5,155 bases of DNA from Gammaproteobacteria bacterium (GTDB lineage Bacteria; Pseudomonadota; Gammaproteobacteria; Enterobacterales; Kangiellaceae). Where the stretch lies: the NCBI GenBank assembly GCA_013372875.1, contig JABXIW010000173.1, forward strand, positions 1-5,155, read 5' to 3'. This document shows positions 1-5,155 of this stretch, piece by piece; position 1 is the stretch's first letter; each line of letters starts with the position of its first letter. A program made the position numbers and the translations under genes. Below the pieces are notes generated by a model that was not told where the DNA came from, searched no databases, and saw nothing but the letters and a program-made list of their open reading frames with translations.

Positions 1-508
1 CAATGATGTAGTAATGAATCGGGTCGCCCACCACAATACGATAGCTGCCAAGCGCGATACCTATCGCTACGCCTAAAGCAACCGCAACTCGTAAGCCATT
101 TACACTAATACTGCCACCAGACACTTGATTGGCTTTGATGGCCACTGCAATCAAAGATGGCTCAGCAATGGTCGTACTAAAGCCGATAAAAAAAGCAAAG
201 GTGTACACCCAATAATAGTCGACCCACTCTAACGCCTGCCCAATAGAGACTTTAAACTCTCGGACGAATTCAGGAGCGGTCAACTGCACCGCCATTGTTT
301 CGCCCAACGGAAACAATGCCATCTCCAAACCGAGTAAAAACAACGATAATCCAACAATGACATACGCAAAACCGAGCAACACTTTTTTGAGGTTATTCAC
401 TGGGCGGCGCAGCACAGCCAATTGAAAGCCAAAAATAATCGCCGCAATCGGGATCACATCACGAATGGTGGACAGCAACGTATCTAAGAAATGTTCGAAT
501 GAAATCAT
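1..508 (-). CDS. DUF1538 membrane protein, second of tandem pair (3' end cut off by window edge)
   Basis: This is the N-terminal 169 residues of a polytopic inner-membrane protein of the DUF1538 family; full members are usually about 240-250 residues, so roughly the last third is missing at the left edge. The start is the ATG at 508-506, which overlaps the TGA of the upstream paralogue as ATGA, so translational coupling is likely. Visible features are a hydrophobic helix around residues 18-33, a second at 43-68 ending in [13 protein letters not shown] (60-72), and the family signature GFSTTIAEP at 109-117 followed by another hydrophobic helix after NGLR (137-140). The same blocks occur at nearly the same positions in the neighbour, so the two genes are ancient duplicates. 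Paired DUF1538 proteins from Halomonas (UmpAB) have been reported to act together as a Na+(Li+,K+)/H+ antiporter. Assigning that role here is inference from family membership and gene pairing; no direct evidence exists in this sequence. Confidence 0.9.
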   Translation of the reverse strand, partial: MISFEHFLDTLLSTIRDVIPIAAIIFGFQLAVLRRPVNNLKKVLLGFAYVIVGLSLFLLGLEMALFPLGETMAVQLTAPEFVREFKVSIGQALEWVDYYWVYTFAFFIGFSTTIAEPSLIAVAIKANQVSGGSISVNGLRVAVALGVAIGIALGSYRIVVGDPIHYYII

Positions 509-1239
509 GTAACGGCCATCCCATAAATCATGACAAACATCATTGGCAGTAAAGAGGCAAACGCAATCAACCCAAAACCATCCACCATAGGGTTACGCCC
601 TTTAATGGCCGAAGCTAACCCTACTCCTAATGCCGTCACCAAAGGGACGGTAATCGTTGACGTGGTCACGCCACCCGAGTCGTAAGCAACGCCGATGATC
701 GACTCTGGCGCAAACCAAGTGAGAGTCACAACGCCAACATAACCACCGATGATCATGTAATGAATTGGCCACCCTTTTAAGATGCGCAGCACCCCAATCA
801 CAATCGCAATCCCAACAGAAAAAGCCACCGTTATCCGCAGGCCAACGCCATACTCCGTCATGGATTGTTCGGAATTGGGGATCATCCCGCCTTCAGCCGC
901 CACCTCTGAGGCCTCTTCTGCAACAGCAGTCAATGCTGGCTCTGCGATAGTGGTTCCAAACCCCAAGCAAAACGCAAAAATCAATAACCAAAACACACTG
1001 CCCTTTCGAGCAAAGGCTTGTGCCATATTTTCGCCAATGGGGAACAAGCCGAGTTCTAGCCCGAAAATAAAAAACGTCAGGCCTAAAATGACCAACAACA
1101 AACCAAAAAGAATCGAGACCAAGTTAGGTAAAGGCTCTTGCAGAACCACCAATTGGAAGAAGGTAATAACAATTACAATAGGAAGAAGATCGCGGGCACT
1201 GTTAAACAGAGCGCGGAACAAAGCAGTGAGTGCTTCCAT
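505..1239 (-). CDS. DUF1538 membrane protein, first of tandem pair (putative cation/proton antiporter subunit)
   Basis: This is a complete 244-residue polytopic membrane protein of the DUF1538 family. The chosen start is the ATG at 1239-1237 because GGGAGG lies just upstream with a 6-nt gap; the open frame extends to a TTG at 1263, which has no such support. Hydrophobic segments fall at about residues 18-33, 41-65, 83-98, 134-152, 160-176 and 222-241. Shared family blocks are [13 protein letters not shown] (60-72), GFGTTIAEP (93-101), GLRI...PIHYMI (133-163) and the C-terminal [10 protein letters not shown] (185-194) with [12 protein letters not shown]. The acidic and Thr/Ser-rich signature loops would suit ion handling, but that is inference. 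The gene overlaps the downstream paralogue by 4 bp, which suggests one mRNA and a two-subunit complex like the Halomonas UmpAB Na+(Li+,K+)/H+ antiporter. Family membership is certain; the transport role is probable only. Confidence 0.93.
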   Translation of the reverse strand: MEALTALFRALFNSARDLLPIVIVITFFQLVVLQEPLPNLVSILFGLLLVILGLTFFIFGLELGLFPIGENMAQAFARKGSVFWLLIFAFCLGFGTTIAEPALTAVAEEASEVAAEGGMIPNSEQSMTEYGVGLRITVAFSVGIAIVIGVLRILKGWPIHYMIIGGYVGVVTLTWFAPESIIGVAYDSGGVTTSTITVPLVTALGVGLASAIKGRNPMVDGFGLIAFASLLPMMFVMIYGMAVT

Positions 1240-1294
1240 GCAAATCCTCCCTTTGACGAACAAGTTATTGGCTCTGAAGGCGAGACCTGTCCGG

Positions 1295-1308
1295 TGATAT
1301 CCTTATCA
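1295..1308. promoter_or_regulatory. Short dyad, possible operator in the DUF1538 leader
   Basis: Perfect 5-bp inverted repeat TGATA/TATCA separated by TCCT, lying 56-69 bp upstream of the DUF1538 start codon on the minus strand. The size and position would fit a small operator, but 5-bp arms are short enough to arise by chance and I cannot match the sequence to a named regulator. Confidence 0.2.
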
Positions 1309-1463
1309 TCTACTCTCAGTGTGGCATAAATTTCTACTCACAAACGTGAACAACCTTATGTCACCACTAACATTTGGTTACATTTTCCTAATATGTGAAC
1401 TGGATGAGCCACCACGAAAATTTATCTGAAAGATGGAAGAACGCATGATAAGGAGCGCGGAAC

Positions 1464-1493
1464 TGATCAAGCGAGGCGCAAAACGACTATAAT
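1464..1493 (+). promoter_or_regulatory. Likely sigma-70 promoter for yfcH
   Basis: The hexamer TATAAT at 1488-1493 matches the sigma-70 -10 consensus exactly, and would start transcription about 25 bases before the yfcH ATG. The best -35 candidates are weak: TGATCA at 1464-1469 (18-bp spacer, 3 of 6 matches). The -10 is a good call; the -35 is uncertain. Confidence 0.5.
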
Positions 1494-1524
1494 GTTCTAA
1501 TATATTGACATTCAAAGAGATGCT

Positions 1525-2442
1525 ATGAAGATATTACTTACAGGTGGAACTGGGTTTATAGGGTCTGAGTTACTCAAACTGCTCACCACTCATCAGATAG
1601 TGTTACTGACCCGATCGCCAGACCAAGCCAAACAGCACTTGCAGTACGCTGATTTAGGTAATATCGAGTACCTTGCTTCTCTTGATGAACTCGCCGATCT
1701 CAACAACATAGATGCCGTCATCAACCTCGCAGGAGAACCAATCGCAGACAAGCGTTGGACGGAACAGCAAAAAGAGAAAATTTGCGACAGTCGCTGGAAA
1801 ATTACCGAGCAAATTGTTGAGCTGATTCACGCCAGTACCGAACCGCCTTCTGTGTTTCTTAGTGGATCTGCCGTGGGTTATTACGGCGACCAGCAGGATC
1901 ATCCGTTCGATGAGTGTCTTCATGTGAATAACGACGATTTCCCGCATATGGTTTGCGCCAAGTGGGAACAAATCGCCAAACGAGCTGAGTCCGAACAAAC
2001 CCGCGTTTGCTTTCTCCGGACAGGCGTCGTACTCGGGCTTAATGGCGGAGCACTCGCGAAAATGCTCTTGCCTTACAAATTGGGGTTAGGCGGACCGCTT
2101 GGCAATGGGAATCAATACATGCCTTGGATTCATATCCTCGATATGGTTCGTGCCATTATGTACCTGCTTGAAACCCCTCACGCGCATGGTGCCTTCAACA
2201 TGTGCGCTCCTCACCCTGTGACTAACCGGATATTTAGCCGCACGTTAGCGAAAACACTCAAACGTCCTCATATTCTATTCACACCTAAATGGGTCATGGC
2301 ATTGGCGATGGGAGAATCAGCATGTTTGTTGTTTGACAGTATGCGAGCCAAACCTAAGAAACTCACCGAGCTCGGCTTTAAATTTAGTTATTCAAGAATA
2401 GAACCAGCACTGAAGCACTTGCTTCAAGATAGAAGCTGTTGA
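1525..2442 (+). CDS. yfcH: YfcH-type NAD(P)-binding epimerase-family protein (TIGR01777)
   Basis: This 305-residue cytoplasmic protein belongs to the atypical SDR family TIGR01777 (E. coli YfcH is about 297 residues). The N-terminal Rossmann glycine motif TGGTGFIG is at residues 6-13, with the first strand beginning at the start Met. INLAGEPIADKRW (66-78) and SGSAVGYYGD (113-122) are family hallmarks, as are RTGVVLG (165-171), the Gly-rich GLGGPLGNG (187-195) and the WIHILD block (201-206). The C-terminal PVTNR (231-235) to LGFKFSY (283-289) matches the DUF1731 domain. Although Tyr119/Tyr120 sit at the usual SDR position, no Lys follows four residues later, so the classic YxxxK pair is absent, as I recall for the family. 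The enzyme's substrate is unknown. Some records call relatives cell-division inhibitors through similarity to plastid GC1; nothing here supports that role. The Shine-Dalgarno site is weak (AGAGA at 1516-1520). ybbO follows after 38 bp, so the two are probably co-transcribed. Confidence 0.93.
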   Translation: MKILLTGGTGFIGSELLKLLTTHQIVLLTRSPDQAKQHLQYADLGNIEYLASLDELADLNNIDAVINLAGEPIADKRWTEQQKEKICDSRWKITEQIVELIHASTEPPSVFLSGSAVGYYGDQQDHPFDECLHVNNDDFPHMVCAKWEQIAKRAESEQTRVCFLRTGVVLGLNGGALAKMLLPYKLGLGGPLGNGNQYMPWIHILDMVRAIMYLLETPHAHGAFNMCAPHPVTNRIFSRTLAKTLKRPHILFTPKWVMALAMGESACLLFDSMRAKPKKLTELGFKFSYSRIEPALKHLLQDRSC

Positions 2443-2480
2443 ATGATAAAGCTTATCTGTCTCTCGCATTAAGCTAACAC

Positions 2481-3308
2481 ATGAATAAATCCATCCTCAT
2501 TACGGGTTGCTCAACGGGCATCGGGTACGTTTGTGCTCATGCACTCCATAAACAAGGCTTTAACGTCATCGCCTCTTGTAGAAAGCTTGATGACGTTCAA
2601 CGACTCCAATCAGAAGGGTTAACCTGTATCCAGCTCGACCTCGACGACCCAATAAGCATCACTAGTGGCGCAAAACAAGCGATTGAATTGGCTCAAGGCC
2701 AGCTTTATGCCCTGTTCAATAACGGCGCATATGGTCAGCCCGGTGCATTAGAAGATCTGCCTACCGAAGCATTGAAAGCGCAATTTCAAACCAACTTTTT
2801 TGGTTGGCACCAATTGGTTCAAGAGGTACTACCCACTATGCGTGCTCAAGGTGAAGGACGCATTATTCAAAACAGCTCCGTCTTGGGTTTTGCCGCAATG
2901 AAGTATCGTGGGGCGTACAACGCCTCAAAGTTTGCCCTAGAAGGATGGACAGATACATTACGGCTCGAACTTGCTGATACCGACATCAAAGTGGCGTTGA
3001 TAGAGCCCGGCCCCATTGAAACGCAATTTAGACACAACGCTCTGCACGCTTTTGAGAAATGGATTGACGTAGATTCAAGCCCTCACCGTATCGCGTATGA
3101 AGGACAGAAAAAGCGTTTAGATAACGATAAATCGAATAATCGATTCGTGCTGCCCGCAGAAGCTTGTATCGAACCCGTTCTTCACGCACTAACCAGCAAT
3201 AAACCTAAAATTCGCTATCGCATTACGACACCAACCAAGTTGTTTGCGATTTTGAAACGATTATTACCCACTCGTGTCCTCGATAAAATTTTGCGACAAG
3301 CTGCATAG
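2481..3308 (+). CDS. ybbO: YbbO-like short-chain dehydrogenase/reductase
   Basis: This 275-residue classical SDR closely resembles E. coli YbbO, reported as an NADP-dependent aldehyde reductase. The cofactor motif TGCSTGIG is at residues 8-15, and Arg34 in the SCRK segment after strand 2 fits NADP(H) preference. D53-L54-D55 follows as the adenine-contact loop. The catalytic tetrad is complete: Asn105 (TNFFG), Ser133, Tyr146 and Lys150 (YNASK). The EPGP loop is at 175-178. The C-terminal KPKIRYR...LKRLLPTRVLDKIL is the YbbO-specific tail, probably an amphipathic helix. One oddity is NNGA at 80-83, where most SDRs have NNAG. There is no clear ribosome-binding site ahead of the ATG, so translation may depend on coupling to yfcH 38 bp upstream. 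The physiological substrate is likely a medium- or long-chain aldehyde (inference from E. coli). In E. coli ybbO sits next to cnoX and tesA; here cnoX follows after a 412-bp gap, and tesA is not in the window. Confidence 0.92.
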   Translation: MNKSILITGCSTGIGYVCAHALHKQGFNVIASCRKLDDVQRLQSEGLTCIQLDLDDPISITSGAKQAIELAQGQLYALFNNGAYGQPGALEDLPTEALKAQFQTNFFGWHQLVQEVLPTMRAQGEGRIIQNSSVLGFAAMKYRGAYNASKFALEGWTDTLRLELADTDIKVALIEPGPIETQFRHNALHAFEKWIDVDSSPHRIAYEGQKKRLDNDKSNNRFVLPAEACIEPVLHALTSNKPKIRYRITTPTKLFAILKRLLPTRVLDKILRQAA

Positions 3309-3357
3309 AAATATTTTGTCGTAATGTAATTTCATCGTAACAATGTGATGTCATTAT

Positions 3358-3389
3358 GAGCACGTAGGTTAAAAAAACCTCACGCGCTC
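3358..3389 (+). terminator. Stem-loop downstream of ybbO, possible terminator
   Basis: GAGC at 3358-3361 pairs with GCTC at 3386-3389, CGT (3363-3365) with ACG (3382-3384), and AGGTT (3366-3370) with AACCT (3376-3380), leaving one mismatch, one bulged C and an AAAAA loop. It begins 49 bases after the ybbO stop, the right place for the end of the yfcH-ybbO transcript. The bases that follow (CGAATCAATTTCTTATT) are only moderately T-rich, so efficient intrinsic termination is uncertain. Confidence 0.4.
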
Positions 3390-3454
3390 GAATCAATTTC
3401 TTATTAAGTTTATCAATTAAGACTTCCTCTTAAGATTTTGAACTTAAAAAGATT

Positions 3455-3568
3455 TGGTATCGCCACCCAGTATGTTTTGTACGAATGCGAGGCAACAATG
3501 ACATTAAATCAGCTGAACTGGCTTAGTGTGGGTGTAGTGTTGACGATGTTCATCCTATTTTGATACCA
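3455..3568. repeat. Distant inverted repeat enclosing the small ORF
   Basis: TGGTATC at 3455-3461 is perfectly complementary to GATACCA at 3562-3568, so a 7-bp stem (8 with a G-U pair) could close a 114-nt domain containing the whole small ORF and its ribosome-binding site. A second nested match, CACCCA (3464-3469) with TGGGTG (3529-3534), lies inside. Such short matches can occur by chance in a region this size. Confidence 0.25.
3498..3563 (+). CDS. Possible 21-residue small hydrophobic protein
   Basis: An ATG at 3498 opens a 21-codon frame ending with TGA at 3561-3563. GAGG at 3489-3492 sits 5 nt before the ATG, a better ribosome-binding site than that of either gene upstream. The predicted peptide has a polar start (MTLNQLNW) and then an almost uninterrupted hydrophobic run (LSVGVVLTMFILF), typical of single-helix small membrane proteins. 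It stands alone between ybbO and cnoX and is followed 38 bases later by a strong hairpin, so it could be a self-contained short transcript. No family is recognised, and an ORF of this length could be chance; the Shine-Dalgarno site and membrane-like composition are the only support. Confidence 0.38.
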   Translation: MTLNQLNWLSVGVVLTMFILF

Positions 3569-3601
3569 CAGAGAACCTCCAATTTAATTGCACTTTCGCT
3601 T

Positions 3602-3644
3602 GCAAATAGGATAACGCTGCTTCGGCAGCGTTATCCTAATATGC
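3602..3644. terminator. Very stable C(UUCG)G hairpin between the small ORF and cnoX
   Basis: Bases 3607-3620 pair perfectly with 3625-3638 (14 bp) around a TTCG loop closed by C-G, the classic ultra-stable tetraloop; GCA at 3602-3604 and TGC at 3642-3644 extend the stem past a small internal loop. The hairpin is certain. Its role is less so, because neither side has a T-tract (ATATGC follows on plus, TATTTGC on minus). It could be a factor-assisted terminator, an RNA 3'-end stabiliser or a palindromic repeat unit. Confidence 0.55.
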
Positions 3645-3720
3645 TCGACCCGCTTGATTTTCCATTCAATTAGCTCCATATCTACAGACATCGACCTGAA
3701 TTAAAAGCAAGGACACTCAA

Positions 3721-4575
3721 ATGCAATCCCCATTTATCGTTGAGTTAACAGAACAGAATTTTAGAGAAGTGCTTGAAGGATCAATGAACACGCCCGTTCT
3801 GATTCATTTTTGGGCCAACGCTCAACCAGAAAGCGCACAAGTGCTACCTGAGTTGCAAGCTCTCACTCAACAGTACAATGGTGCTTTTACATTGGCTCTG
3901 CTGAACTGTGAAGATCAACCAGCGCTTGCTTCCCAATTTGGTGTTCAAGTACTGCCAACAATCGCGTTGTTTGTTAATGGACAAGCAGTCGATGGCTTAG
4001 GCGGGCCTCAACCAATCGAAGCGATTGGCGCAATGCTACAAAAACATTTGCCAAGCCCTGACGAGCAACTATTGAAGCAAGTAAGCGAACTGCTTCAACA
4101 AGGCGAACATGCACAAGCTCTGAACGTCATTCAAACACTGTCAGATGAACTGCAATCACGCGGTGATGTAAAATTAGCGAAAGCCGATTGTTTGCTAGAA
4201 ACTAAACAATTCGAATTAGCACAAGAGTTGTTAGCAACCATCCCACTTGAGTATCAAGACAACTCTTACAAAAGCTTAATCGCGAAGCTGGAACTGCATC
4301 AGCAAGCGGCTGAAAGTCCAGAATTAAAGCGCTTGGAACAAGAGTTGGCAGCTAACCCAGACAATTTCGAATTGGCATGTGAGCTAGCAGTACAATACAA
4401 CCAAGTAGGTCGTGATGAAGAAGCGCTAGAGCTACTTTGGAACATTTTAAAAGTAAACCTAGGCGCGCAAGATGGCGAAGTGAAGAAGACTTTTATGGAT
4501 ATCCTAAGCGCATTAGGACAAGGCAACGCTATTGCAAGTAAATATCGTCGCCAGCTGTACTCCATCTTGTACTAA
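3721..4575 (+). CDS. cnoX: CnoX (YbbN) chaperedoxin: thioredoxin-fold plus TPR protein
   Basis: This 284-residue cytoplasmic protein has the same length as E. coli CnoX and aligns to its start without gaps. A thioredoxin-like domain covers about residues 5-110: TPVLIHFWA (24-32), the active-site position 35-38, Cys63 (LLNCED), and the cis-proline in VLPT (77-80). TPR-like helices fill about 113-284, with QVGRDEEALELL (228-239) and the highly conserved ASKYRRQLYSILY end (272-284). CnoX holds unfolding or oxidised proteins, protects their cysteines by mixed disulfides, and hands them to GroEL/ES; its C-terminus docks on GroEL. In E. coli the active-site loop is SxxC; here residues 35-38 are QPES, so both Ser35 and Cys38 are replaced while Cys63 stays. 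Two further cysteines, 157 and 220, lie in the TPR part. AAGGA at 3709-3713, 7 nt before the ATG, fixes the start. A terminator follows at 4605. Confidence 0.96.
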   Translation: MQSPFIVELTEQNFREVLEGSMNTPVLIHFWANAQPESAQVLPELQALTQQYNGAFTLALLNCEDQPALASQFGVQVLPTIALFVNGQAVDGLGGPQPIEAIGAMLQKHLPSPDEQLLKQVSELLQQGEHAQALNVIQTLSDELQSRGDVKLAKADCLLETKQFELAQELLATIPLEYQDNSYKSLIAKLELHQQAAESPELKRLEQELAANPDNFELACELAVQYNQVGRDEEALELLWNILKVNLGAQDGEVKKTFMDILSALGQGNAIASKYRRQLYSILY

Positions 4576-4604
4576 GCGCAGAATTCTTCTAAAAATAAGA
4601 CAAT

Positions 4605-4632
4605 AAAGGCCGGAACTTCCGGCCTTTGTTTT
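4605..4632 (+). terminator. Intrinsic terminator of cnoX
   Basis: AAAGGCCGG at 4605-4613 pairs perfectly with CCGGCCTTT at 4619-4627 around a 5-nt loop (which can close further to G-G-A-A/T-T-C-C), followed by GTTTT. It begins 30 bases after the cnoX stop codon, so cnoX and qmcA are probably separate transcription units. Confidence 0.9.
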
Positions 4633-4674
4633 ACCTAAAATCGCACCGCTATCGTTTCTTCTCAACATCTTCGA

Positions 4675-4703
4675 TTGTCTACAACTCAAAAATGCGTGAA
4701 AAT
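4675..4703 (+). promoter_or_regulatory. Candidate sigma-70 promoter for qmcA
   Basis: TTGTCT (4675-4680) and GAAAAT (4698-4703) are separated by the optimal 17 bp and each match the consensus at four positions. It lies after the cnoX terminator and 34 bases before the qmcA start. A better-looking TATTAT at 4712-4717 lacks a -35 and would start transcription at the ribosome-binding site, so I prefer the first. Confidence 0.35.
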
Positions 4704-4736
4704 GAATCAGTTATTATGCACTCAAGGGAATAAATC

Positions 4737-5155
4737 ATGCCTATCGATTCACTGATCACTATCGGTATTTTCGTCGTCCTCGCTGTCGTTATCTTGTCTT
4801 CAGCCATCAAAACGGTTCCACAAGGAAACAACTGGACAGTTGAGCGCTTTGGACGCTACACCCACACATTAAAGCCGGGTTTAAACTTGATCATTCCATT
4901 CGTTGATAAAATTGGTCAAAAAGTAAATATGATGGAACGTGTGCTTGATATTCCAGCACAAGAGGTCATTTCAAAAGATAACGCAAACGTGGTGATCGAT
5001 GCGGTTGGTTTCGTTCAAGTTATCGATGCGGCTAAGGCGGCTTACGAAGTAAACGATTTAGAACACGCGATTCGTAATCTAACGCTAACGAATATTCGTA
5101 CCGTACTTGGCTCGATGGAACTCGATGAAATGCTGAGCCAACGTGACATGATCAA
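4737..5155 (+). CDS. qmcA: QmcA, SPFH/stomatin-like membrane protein (3' end cut off)
   Basis: The first 139 codons are present; the E. coli protein is about 305 residues, so more than half lies beyond the right edge. A single N-terminal membrane anchor spans about residues 5-24, with only four residues (PIDS) between it and the start Met. The SPFH (band 7) domain starts directly after: [15 protein letters not shown] (27-41), [11 protein letters not shown] (45-55), [15 protein letters not shown] (71-85), and [20 protein letters not shown] (118-137), the most conserved family block. QmcA forms large membrane-anchored oligomers; in E. coli extra copies relieve the growth defect of cells lacking the membrane proteases FtsH and HtpX, which suggests a role in membrane-protein quality control. 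AGGGA at 4725-4729, 7 nt before the ATG, supports this start. In E. coli its usual partner is the NfeD-like YbbJ, which would be expected just past the window on the right. Confidence 0.95.
   Translation, partial: MPIDSLITIGIFVVLAVVILSSAIKTVPQGNNWTVERFGRYTHTLKPGLNLIIPFVDKIGQKVNMMERVLDIPAQEVISKDNANVVIDAVGFVQVIDAAKAAYEVNDLEHAIRNLTLTNIRTVLGSMELDEMLSQRDMI

Larger units (their letters stand above)
1240..1524. other. Divergent intergenic region between the DUF1538 pair and yfcH
   Basis: This 285-bp non-coding stretch must carry the promoters for both directions. On the plus side there is a perfect TATAAT at 1488-1493. On the minus side I could not find a convincing -35/-10 pair for the DUF1538 genes. 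The minus-strand leader does contain a small hairpin (1270-1274 pairing with 1282-1287, one bulged base, 7-nt loop) and the dyad TGATA-TCCT-TATCA at 1295-1308. I recognise no known riboswitch in it. The plus-strand ORFs that enter this region from the left are antisense shadows of the DUF1538 gene. Confidence 0.7.
3309..3720 (+). other. 412-bp gap between ybbO and cnoX with hairpins and a small ORF
   Basis: This AT-rich stretch has no conventional gene. It holds an imperfect stem-loop at 3358-3389, an AT-rich run at 3391-3455, a 21-codon ORF with a ribosome-binding site at 3498-3563, and a very stable C(UUCG)G hairpin at 3602-3644. The last 75 bases should contain the cnoX promoter: TTGATT at 3654-3659 is a possible -35 but the -10 (around CATATC, 3677-3682) is poor. 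It could encode a small RNA or small protein; I do not recognise a named family. Confidence 0.6.

Noticed and set aside
1240..1263. TTG-initiated extension of the DUF1538 gene by eight residues
   Set aside because: The extension contains the GGGAGG ribosome-binding site for the internal ATG at 1239-1237, which is ideally spaced; TTG at 1263 has none.
782..1297. 171-codon plus-strand open frame antisense to the DUF1538 gene, and two smaller ones at 765-950 and 1138-1329
   Set aside because: The products are low-complexity, rich in Lys/Pro/Ser/Gln, without domains, and lie opposite a well-conserved membrane protein gene.
1341..1364. CRP-like site in the divergent intergenic region (GTGA...TCAC)
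   Set aside because: The half-sites are separated by 11 bases, not the 6 expected between TGTGA and TCACA.
1654..1998. 114-codon minus-strand open frame inside yfcH
   Set aside because: Antisense shadow of a clear family member; no ribosome-binding site or recognisable domain.
3472..3501. Nine-codon upstream ORF whose TGA overlaps the small ORF start as ATGA
   Set aside because: The overlap is suggestive of coupling, but there is no ribosome-binding site ahead of it and such short frames are common by chance.
3602..3644. Integron attC site or transposon end
   Set aside because: No matching GTTRRRY/RYYYAAC core pair, no integrase, no target duplication and no cassette-like gene nearby.
3641..3673. 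Ten-codon ORF just after the UUCG hairpin
   Set aside because: No ribosome-binding site; its upstream region is locked in the hairpin.
4299..4565. 88-codon minus-strand open frame inside cnoX
   Set aside because: Antisense of the conserved TPR region; Ser/Cys-rich composition is typical of a shadow frame.

Overview
The window reads as a stretch of chromosome from a marine gamma-proteobacterium, most likely Vibrio or a close relative. That assignment is an inference. It rests on recognisable homologues of the E. coli YfcH, YbbO, CnoX (YbbN) and QmcA (YbbK) proteins, moderate GC content, and a tandem DUF1538 membrane-protein pair of the kind found in salt-adapted gamma-proteobacteria. No mobile element, CRISPR array, rRNA or tRNA gene was seen.

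Layout. On the minus strand, positions 1-1239 hold two paralogous DUF1538 membrane proteins with overlapping stop and start codons (ATGA); the second runs off the left edge. Such pairs are thought to form a two-component monovalent cation/proton antiporter. A 285-bp divergent intergenic region (1240-1524) separates them from a plus-strand block. That block starts with an atypical SDR/epimerase-family protein (yfcH, 1525-2442), followed after 38 bp by an NADP(H)-type short-chain reductase (ybbO, 2481-3308). A 412-bp gap (3309-3720) follows. It holds two strong stem-loops and a plausible 21-codon membrane-peptide ORF. Then come the chaperedoxin cnoX (3721-4575) with a clear intrinsic terminator, and the start of the SPFH/stomatin-like gene qmcA (4737 to the right edge).

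Functional picture. ybbO, cnoX and qmcA also cluster in E. coli, so the right half is a conserved neighbourhood linked to protein and membrane quality control and aldehyde/redox stress, although strong signals between the genes suggest separate transcription units. The DUF1538 pair on the other strand is probably an ion-homeostasis unit unrelated to it.

Most of the window is ordinary core chromosome. The parts most worth a second look are the 3309-3720 gap (small ORF, a C(UUCG)G hairpin with a perfect 14-bp stem but no U-tract, and a second A-loop hairpin) and the CnoX active site. There the SxxC cysteine is replaced by serine while Cys63, the GroEL-binding-type C-terminus and the full length are kept. 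I found no convincing evidence of a wholly new defence or mobile system here.
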